In this document: piece after piece, positions 51,822-55,646 of the stretch
Position numbering within the stretch: position 1 is the first letter of the stretch
Layout: each line of letters begins with the position of its first letter
DNA from: an uncultured Fluviicola sp.
Lineage (GTDB): Bacteria; Bacteroidota; Bacteroidia; Flavobacteriales; Crocinitomicaceae
DNA length: 55,646 nucleotides
Reading direction: 5' to 3'
NCBI RefSeq assembly: GCF_946478805.1
Contig: NZ_CAMLDC010000029.1
Span: 1-55,646 of the forward strand
Program-made: the position numbers and the translations under genes
The notes under the pieces: model-generated
The model's database searches: none
Told to the model about the DNA's origin: nothing
What the model saw: the letters and a program-made list of their open reading frames with translations, nothing else

Positions 51822-53930
51822 TTATTTTATTTCAACGATCATCACACAAACATCGTCAATTTGTTCGGCGTTCATTTTCCATTTCTGAAAAGCATCGCGC
51901 ATAAAATTGATCTGATCATTAATGGTCTCGGTAGATGATGCCAAAAGTAAGTTCATCATATTCGCACGTTTCATTTTTTTACGAACCTCTCCTCCAATTT
52001 GATCGGAATAACCGTCTGAAAATAAAACGATCCGGTCTCCTGAGATACACTTGAATTGATTGTTTTCAAAAGGGAGATTTACCAATGATCTTCCAACCGG
52101 TCTTCTTGTACCGTTGATCACTCCAATCTGAGTAGTTTCATTTTCATAGCGGGTCGGGAATTCAGTCTGATTGTTTAATGATTTACTGCGGATTATCAAT
52201 GCATTGTGATTTGCTCCTGTGAAGTGAAGTGTTTTACTGTCAGGTTCGAAAATGCAAAAACTCAAATCCATTCCATCGTTTATCGTACTACTTCCCCGGT
52301 GGAGACTTTTCAATAGGAATTCGTTTACTTCTTCAACCATATTGGCGGTATTCAGTCCTGTATTTTCTTTAGTCACTTTCTCCAATCCATTCATCCCGAT
52401 CAATGAAACCATGGCTCCAGGCACACCATGGCCTGTGCAATCACCGATTCCGAAAATAAGTGCCTCTTTTTTTGGAAATAAGAAATAGAAATCACCACTT
52501 ACAATGTCTTTTGGTAAGAAAAATAAATCAATATCAAGTGTAGGGTTCTTCCATTGTTTCAAATTCGGCAAAGATGCCTGCTGAATGTAATTTGCGTAAT
52601 TAATGGAATCCAACACCTCTTTATTTTTGACCTGAAGTTCATCCATTGCTTCGGATAGTGCAAGGTGAGATTCTGCTATTTCAGAATTCTTGGAATTGAG
52701 TAATCGGTTTGAAAGTTGTTTCAGCCTATTTGACCGGATTAGTATTAGAAGTCCGCCGCTCAAGAACAGGAGCAAAACGAATGCTAAAATGACATAATTC
52801 CTGTTTTTTTCAGCCTGCTCTCCTAAACGTTGTTCGCGCTCTCGTTGTAATTCACCCTGGATTTGGAAGTTCTTTATTTGAGCTTCTTTTTTCTCGGTTT
52901 CATACTTGGTTTCTAATTCTTCCAATACTTTTACCTGCTCATGTAAATTCATGGTGTCTTTCAGGGAATTGTATTTTTCCATGAATTTAAAAGCATCCTT
53001 ATAGGAACCATTTTTTGCGTAAGCTCCGGCGAGTCCTAAGTAACTGGAGATTAGATTCAACGAATCGCCTATTTCCTGCTTTAGTTCACATGACTTTTGG
53101 AAATAAGTGATTGCTTCGGAATAATTGGAAAGGTCTTCATATGTTTGGCCAATGTTGTTGTAATTGAATGAAATCCATTCCTGGTTGTTACTGGCCTTGT
53201 TCATCTCCAGGGCTTTGAAAAAATAGTTCAGTGCGTCATTATATTTTTTTGTGCGACGCATCACATTCCCCAGGTTATTATAGTTCCCGGCAATCAAACG
53301 CTTGTTTTTCAATTCTCTTGCCAAGGCTAAACTTTTGTTATAATAACGGATGGCTTCAGGATATCTTTTTTGTTCTTTTACCGCATTACCAAGGCTGATG
53401 TATGCATTTGCCTGTAACAAAGGATCCTCCAATTCCCGTGCAATTTTCAGGGAGCCGAGTAAATGACTTTCGGCTTTTTTATATTCGTCTAATTTCAAAT
53501 AACTCAATGCAATTTGTCGTTGGATAGTTGCTTCTGTGAATTGAAGTTTGTTCTTCTGGGATAATTTGAGTCCTTTATAAAATAAAACGATGGCTTCATT
53601 GAACTGGCTTGAATCAGCCTTTTGCTTACCTAAAACCAAATATACGGAGGAGCCGTATTTTAGATCAGGAACCAGTTTATGCGGAATGAACTGGAGCATG
53701 GAGTCTCTCTTATCCGAACCGATCGAATCTAAAATTCCAATCTCCCAGGCCAACCATTCAAACTGGTTCTTTTTGTCTTTTTTTATTTCATGATCAACGA
53801 CTTTCACAAATACAGAATCGCAATTATCGGATTTGCATTTTTTTAATTTGTTCAAAGTCGGAGAAACCGAAAGCTGAGACCACAAAAATAAGGGACTCAT
53901 GAAGGATATAACTAGTAGGATGTTTTTCAC
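51822..53930 (-). CDS. TPR protein with SpoIIE-type PP2C phosphatase domain, copy 2
   Basis: A 702-residue paralogue of the gene at 21606. A signal peptide (KNILLVISFMSPLFLWSQ) precedes about seven TPR units (residues 95-330; for example NAYISLGNAVKEQKRYPEAI and GNYNNLGNVMRRTKKYNDAL), a coiled coil, a membrane helix (YVILAFVLLLFLSGGLLILI) and a cytosolic SpoIIE domain. PP2C motifs are complete: DIVSGDFYFL, IGDCTGHGVPGAMVS, GMDLSFCIF, LFSDGYSDQIGG, IDDVCVMIV. The start is GTG at 53930, required for the signal peptide. A TAGTTTTG box overlaps that GTG, so either the box is not used or the transcript starts from TACATTTA a few bases upstream. Confidence 0.88.
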   Translation of the reverse strand: MKNILLVISFMSPLFLWSQLSVSPTLNKLKKCKSDNCDSVFVKVVDHEIKKDKKNQFEWLAWEIGILDSIGSDKRDSMLQFIPHKLVPDLKYGSSVYLVLGKQKADSSQFNEAIVLFYKGLKLSQKNKLQFTEATIQRQIALSYLKLDEYKKAESHLLGSLKIARELEDPLLQANAYISLGNAVKEQKRYPEAIRYYNKSLALARELKNKRLIAGNYNNLGNVMRRTKKYNDALNYFFKALEMNKASNNQEWISFNYNNIGQTYEDLSNYSEAITYFQKSCELKQEIGDSLNLISSYLGLAGAYAKNGSYKDAFKFMEKYNSLKDTMNLHEQVKVLEELETKYETEKKEAQIKNFQIQGELQREREQRLGEQAEKNRNYVILAFVLLLFLSGGLLILIRSNRLKQLSNRLLNSKNSEIAESHLALSEAMDELQVKNKEVLDSINYANYIQQASLPNLKQWKNPTLDIDLFFLPKDIVSGDFYFLFPKKEALIFGIGDCTGHGVPGAMVSLIGMNGLEKVTKENTGLNTANMVEEVNEFLLKSLHRGSSTINDGMDLSFCIFEPDSKTLHFTGANHNALIIRSKSLNNQTEFPTRYENETTQIGVINGTRRPVGRSLVNLPFENNQFKCISGDRIVLFSDGYSDQIGGEVRKKMKRANMMNLLLASSTETINDQINFMRDAFQKWKMNAEQIDDVCVMIVEIK

Positions 53931-53998
53931 AAAACTAAATGTAATGAAATTTCATAAAAAAGCTCTAAAATGTTAAAATCAAAAATGTTGCTGATTTA

Positions 53999-54031
53999 TT
54001 TGCTTTTATCAAAATCTTTTAGGAATCTTTG
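53999..54031 (+). promoter_or_regulatory. Promoter for the metX leader
   Basis: TTTG (53999-54002), a 21-bp spacer and AATCTTTG (54024-54031), one mismatch to TAnnTTTG. A transcript from it would start near 54038 and include the whole riboswitch and leader frame. Confidence 0.4.
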
Positions 54032-54059
54032 TGCCGTAATTCTAAGCGAGAATACAAGT

Positions 54060-54175
54060 AGTTTATACAGAAGAGGCGAGAGACGGACTTTTTGACCCTC
54101 TGGCAACCAACTTTAAGTGCTGACGCTTGCTGTCAGTATTGGAAAACCGGTGCCAACTTCCGAGTTTGATACATA
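54060..54175 (+). promoter_or_regulatory. SAM-I (S-box)-like riboswitch upstream of metX
   Basis: The element has the S-box order: AGAGG (54072-54076) pairing with CCTCT (54097-54101), an internal GACGGAC segment, GGCAACC (54102-54108), a P3 hairpin with CTGAC / GTCAG flanked by CCAA / TTGG, and GGTGCCAACTTCC (54149-54161), equivalent to the GGUGCUAAUUCC of known SAM riboswitches. A small CAACT / AGTTTG hairpin can stand for P4. A clean P1 is not visible; TTTATA (54062-54067) could pair with TATAAA (54190-54195). Binding of SAM should reduce expression of metX and homoserine dehydrogenase. The gene context supports the call. Confidence 0.7.
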
Positions 54176-54204
54176 GTGTGTCAGACGAATATAAAATTGT
54201 GTTT

Positions 54205-54318
54205 ATGAAAAGTGCAAAATTTTCCATTCAAGACGTAAAGCCCTATTTGAGGCTGGATTCTTCTATTTCTTATTCTTTTGACCGAATGTGTTGTTGTTGT
54301 TGTTGTTGCTGTTGTTAA
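54205..54318 (+). CDS. Poly-cysteine leader peptide between riboswitch and metX
   Basis: A 37-codon frame: MKSAKFSIQDVKPYLRLDSS continues as ISYSFDRM and ends in nine consecutive Cys codons (54289-54315; eight TGT, one TGC) followed by TAA. It lies 30 bases after the riboswitch core and ends 39 bases before the metX ATG. Runs of the regulated amino acid just before a stop are the mark of attenuation leader peptides. Low charged tRNA-Cys would stall ribosomes on the run. TTGACCG (54278-54284) can pair with CGGTTCAA (54325-54332) across the Cys run. The frame stays open upstream to 54127, but that part lies within the aptamer. Confidence 0.72.
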   Translation: MKSAKFSIQDVKPYLRLDSSISYSFDRMCCCCCCCCC

Positions 54319-54357
54319 TCCTTCCGGTTCAATAATTAATCAATTACAATACATTTC

Positions 54358-55410
54358 ATGTCAATTAGTTATTCTGAAGCTGCACTTTTGCAGCCAACGC
54401 AACAATTTTATTCTTTCCCGTCCGAATTCAACCTGGAATCGGGCAAAAAACTCTCCAACCTTTCCTTGACCTATCAGACCTGGGGGAAGCTGAACGAAGA
54501 ACGATCCAACGTGATCTGGGTCTGTCATGCACTTACCGGAAATCACAAGGTACAGGAATGGTGGGATGGTTTATTTGGCGAAGGAAAATGTTTTGATCCG
54601 AACAACTGCTTCATTGTAGCGGTCAATGTTCCGGGAAGTGCTTACGGGTCAACCGGTCCTTTGAGTGAAGAATTACCTGTCTCCGAGCGTTTCGATGCAT
54701 TTCCAGTGCTGACGATTCGGGATATGGTGGCAGCACTTGAATTGGTACGGGAAGAGTTGAGCATAGAACGAATCCATGTTTTGATAGGCGCTTCTTTGGG
54801 AGGACAGCAAGTTTTGGAATGGGCGTTACAAATCCCGGACAAGATCAATCATATCATTCCAATTGCGACAAATTTGAAACATTCCCCGTTCGGGATTGCT
54901 TTCAACGAAGCACAACGGTTGGCAATCCAGGCAGATGCCACGTTTTATGGTAAACAGCAAGATGGAGGGGAAGAAGGATTGAAGGCGGCCAGGGCAATTG
55001 GAATGCTAAGTTACAGGACGTATGAGGGCTATTCAATTACTCAAAGTGAAACGGATCATTCGAAATTCGACGGGTTCAAAGCAAGTTCTTACCAGAAATA
55101 TCAGGGAGAAAAACTGGCAAGCCGATTCAATGCATTCAGCTATTGGATTTTGTCAAAAGCCATGGATTCACATAATGTTTTCAGAGGAAGGAACGAAAGA
55201 GTATTTGAACGATGTCTCATGCCTGCTTTGGTGATCGGGATTGACTCTGATTTGCTGTTCCCTATTACAGAGCAGGAAGAAATAACCAAACAATTGCCAA
55301 ACGCGACTCTTGTTCGTCTGCATTCTGATTTCGGTCACGATGGATTTTTAGTGGAGACCGAAACCTTGGCAAATCACATCACACAATTTTTAAAAAACAA
55401 CTTAAGATGA
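54358..55410 (+). CDS. metX: Homoserine O-acetyltransferase
   Basis: A 350-residue alpha/beta hydrolase-fold enzyme that acylates homoserine to start methionine synthesis. It has LSLTYQTWGKLN, WVCHALTGNHK, WWDGLFGEGKCFD, VNVPGSAYGSTGPLS and the nucleophile elbow IGASLGGQQVLEWAL. The catalytic triad is Ser146, Asp296 (IGIDSDLLFP) and His327 (DFGHDGFLVE). The acetyl versus succinyl donor cannot be settled from these motifs; acetyl is the default for Bacteroidota. Its 5' UTR carries a SAM riboswitch-like element and a poly-Cys leader frame. The homoserine dehydrogenase ATG overlaps its stop (ATGA). Confidence 0.93.
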   Translation: MSISYSEAALLQPTQQFYSFPSEFNLESGKKLSNLSLTYQTWGKLNEERSNVIWVCHALTGNHKVQEWWDGLFGEGKCFDPNNCFIVAVNVPGSAYGSTGPLSEELPVSERFDAFPVLTIRDMVAALELVREELSIERIHVLIGASLGGQQVLEWALQIPDKINHIIPIATNLKHSPFGIAFNEAQRLAIQADATFYGKQQDGGEEGLKAARAIGMLSYRTYEGYSITQSETDHSKFDGFKASSYQKYQGEKLASRFNAFSYWILSKAMDSHNVFRGRNERVFERCLMPALVIGIDSDLLFPITEQEEITKQLPNATLVRLHSDFGHDGFLVETETLANHITQFLKNNLR

Positions 55411-55646
55411 AAAAACAACTCACAATAGGATTATTCGGTTTCGGATGTGTTGGAACAGGATTATATGAAGTATTGAATAAGACAACACTGCTTCAGGCTT
55501 CCATCAAACACATTGTTATTAAGGATTTAAGCAAGAAACGGATTATTGACGCTTCTTACTTCAGTACAGACGCCGGTCGCATTTTGAATGACGAAGAAAT
55601 CAACGTGGTGGTTGAACTGATCAATGATTACGAAGCGGCATACGAG
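55407..55646 (+). CDS. Homoserine dehydrogenase, 3'-truncated by the window edge
   Basis: The first 80 codons of a homoserine dehydrogenase: TIGLFGFGCVGTGLYEVLNK is the NAD(P)-binding Rossmann start (GxGxxG), followed by IKHIVIKDLSKKRIID and NVVVELINDYEAAYE. It reduces aspartate semialdehyde to homoserine, the substrate of MetX. The ATG overlaps the metX stop by four bases, so both enzymes are translated in step and share the leader control. There is no aspartokinase domain at the N-terminus, so it is the monofunctional type as far as visible. Confidence 0.88.
   Translation, partial: MKKQLTIGLFGFGCVGTGLYEVLNKTTLLQASIKHIVIKDLSKKRIIDASYFSTDAGRILNDEEINVVVELINDYEAAYE

Noticed and set aside
54127..54204. 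Extension of the poly-Cys frame upstream to 54127
   Set aside because: This part lies within the riboswitch core (P3 and the GGTGCC segment), so the reading frame there is incidental; the ATG at 54205 is the better start.
1..55646. tRNA, rRNA, IS elements, prophage or integrative element
   Set aside because: I saw no cloverleaf with a T-loop GTTCGAATC-type motif, no rRNA core sequences, and no transposase or integrase reading frames.

Overview
The window looks like chromosomal DNA of a flavobacterium-like Bacteroidota (Flavobacteriales; a Fluviicola/Crocinitomicaceae relative would fit, but this is inference). Evidence: type IX secretion (T9SS) type A and type B C-terminal domains, a fused SecDF, DUF4293, a two-component regulator-propeller histidine kinase, lipoproteins with Cys-Lys-Lys after the lipobox, weak or absent Shine-Dalgarno sites, and many promoters of the Bacteroidota form TTG-N17-22-TAnnTTTG. 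GC is moderate to low. I see no rRNA, tRNA, IS element, integrase or CRISPR array.

Layout. 1-4.2 kb: 3' part of an ornithine aminotransferase gene, a LemA/DUF3137 pair, a phosphohexomutase. 4.3-9.3 kb: a secreted His-rich protein, chorismate synthase overlapping a GT-C-like membrane protein, an NDH-2-like dehydrogenase. 9.3-14.3 kb: a propeller histidine kinase, its NarL-type response regulator and a parallel-beta-helix-like lipoprotein. 14.4-16.3 kb: two tandem paralogues joining an N-terminal Cys domain, one membrane segment and a T9SS-type C-terminal domain. 16.5-21.6 kb: DUF4293 protein, ABC-F ATPase, a small membrane protein with a probable 5' frameshift, a TonB-dependent receptor. 21.6-27.7 kb: a TPR-SpoIIE phosphatase, a run of secreted or membrane proteins (LprI-like, lipase, lipoprotein, others) and a SanA-like protein. 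28-41 kb: ClpB, a 36-residue membrane peptide, a DNRLRE/T9SS protein, two GT2 glycosyltransferases with a HAD phosphatase, SecDF, and an exonuclease/GIY-YIG fusion. 41-49.3 kb: small proteins, an acyltransferase-GNAT operon, L-2-hydroxyglutarate oxidase, an ArsR-like regulator, a 600-bp gene-free stretch with a perfect 22-bp inverted repeat and a possible small RNA, and a large T9SS type B adhesin-like protein. 49.4-55.6 kb: YaaA, L-serine ammonia-lyase, a second TPR-SpoIIE phosphatase, and the methionine locus metX-homoserine dehydrogenase (3' end outside the window).

The most notable system is the metX leader. A single 5' UTR holds a SAM-I (S-box)-like riboswitch followed by a 37-codon open frame ending in nine consecutive cysteine codons and a stop, 39 bp before metX. 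This suggests that entry into methionine synthesis is set by two signals in series: SAM through the aptamer, and charged tRNA-Cys through ribosome movement on the poly-Cys tail.

Start codons were revised where a TAnnTTTG box lies over the longest-frame start. In this window the distance from box to start codon is usually 15-24 bases, and I used that to choose between candidates.
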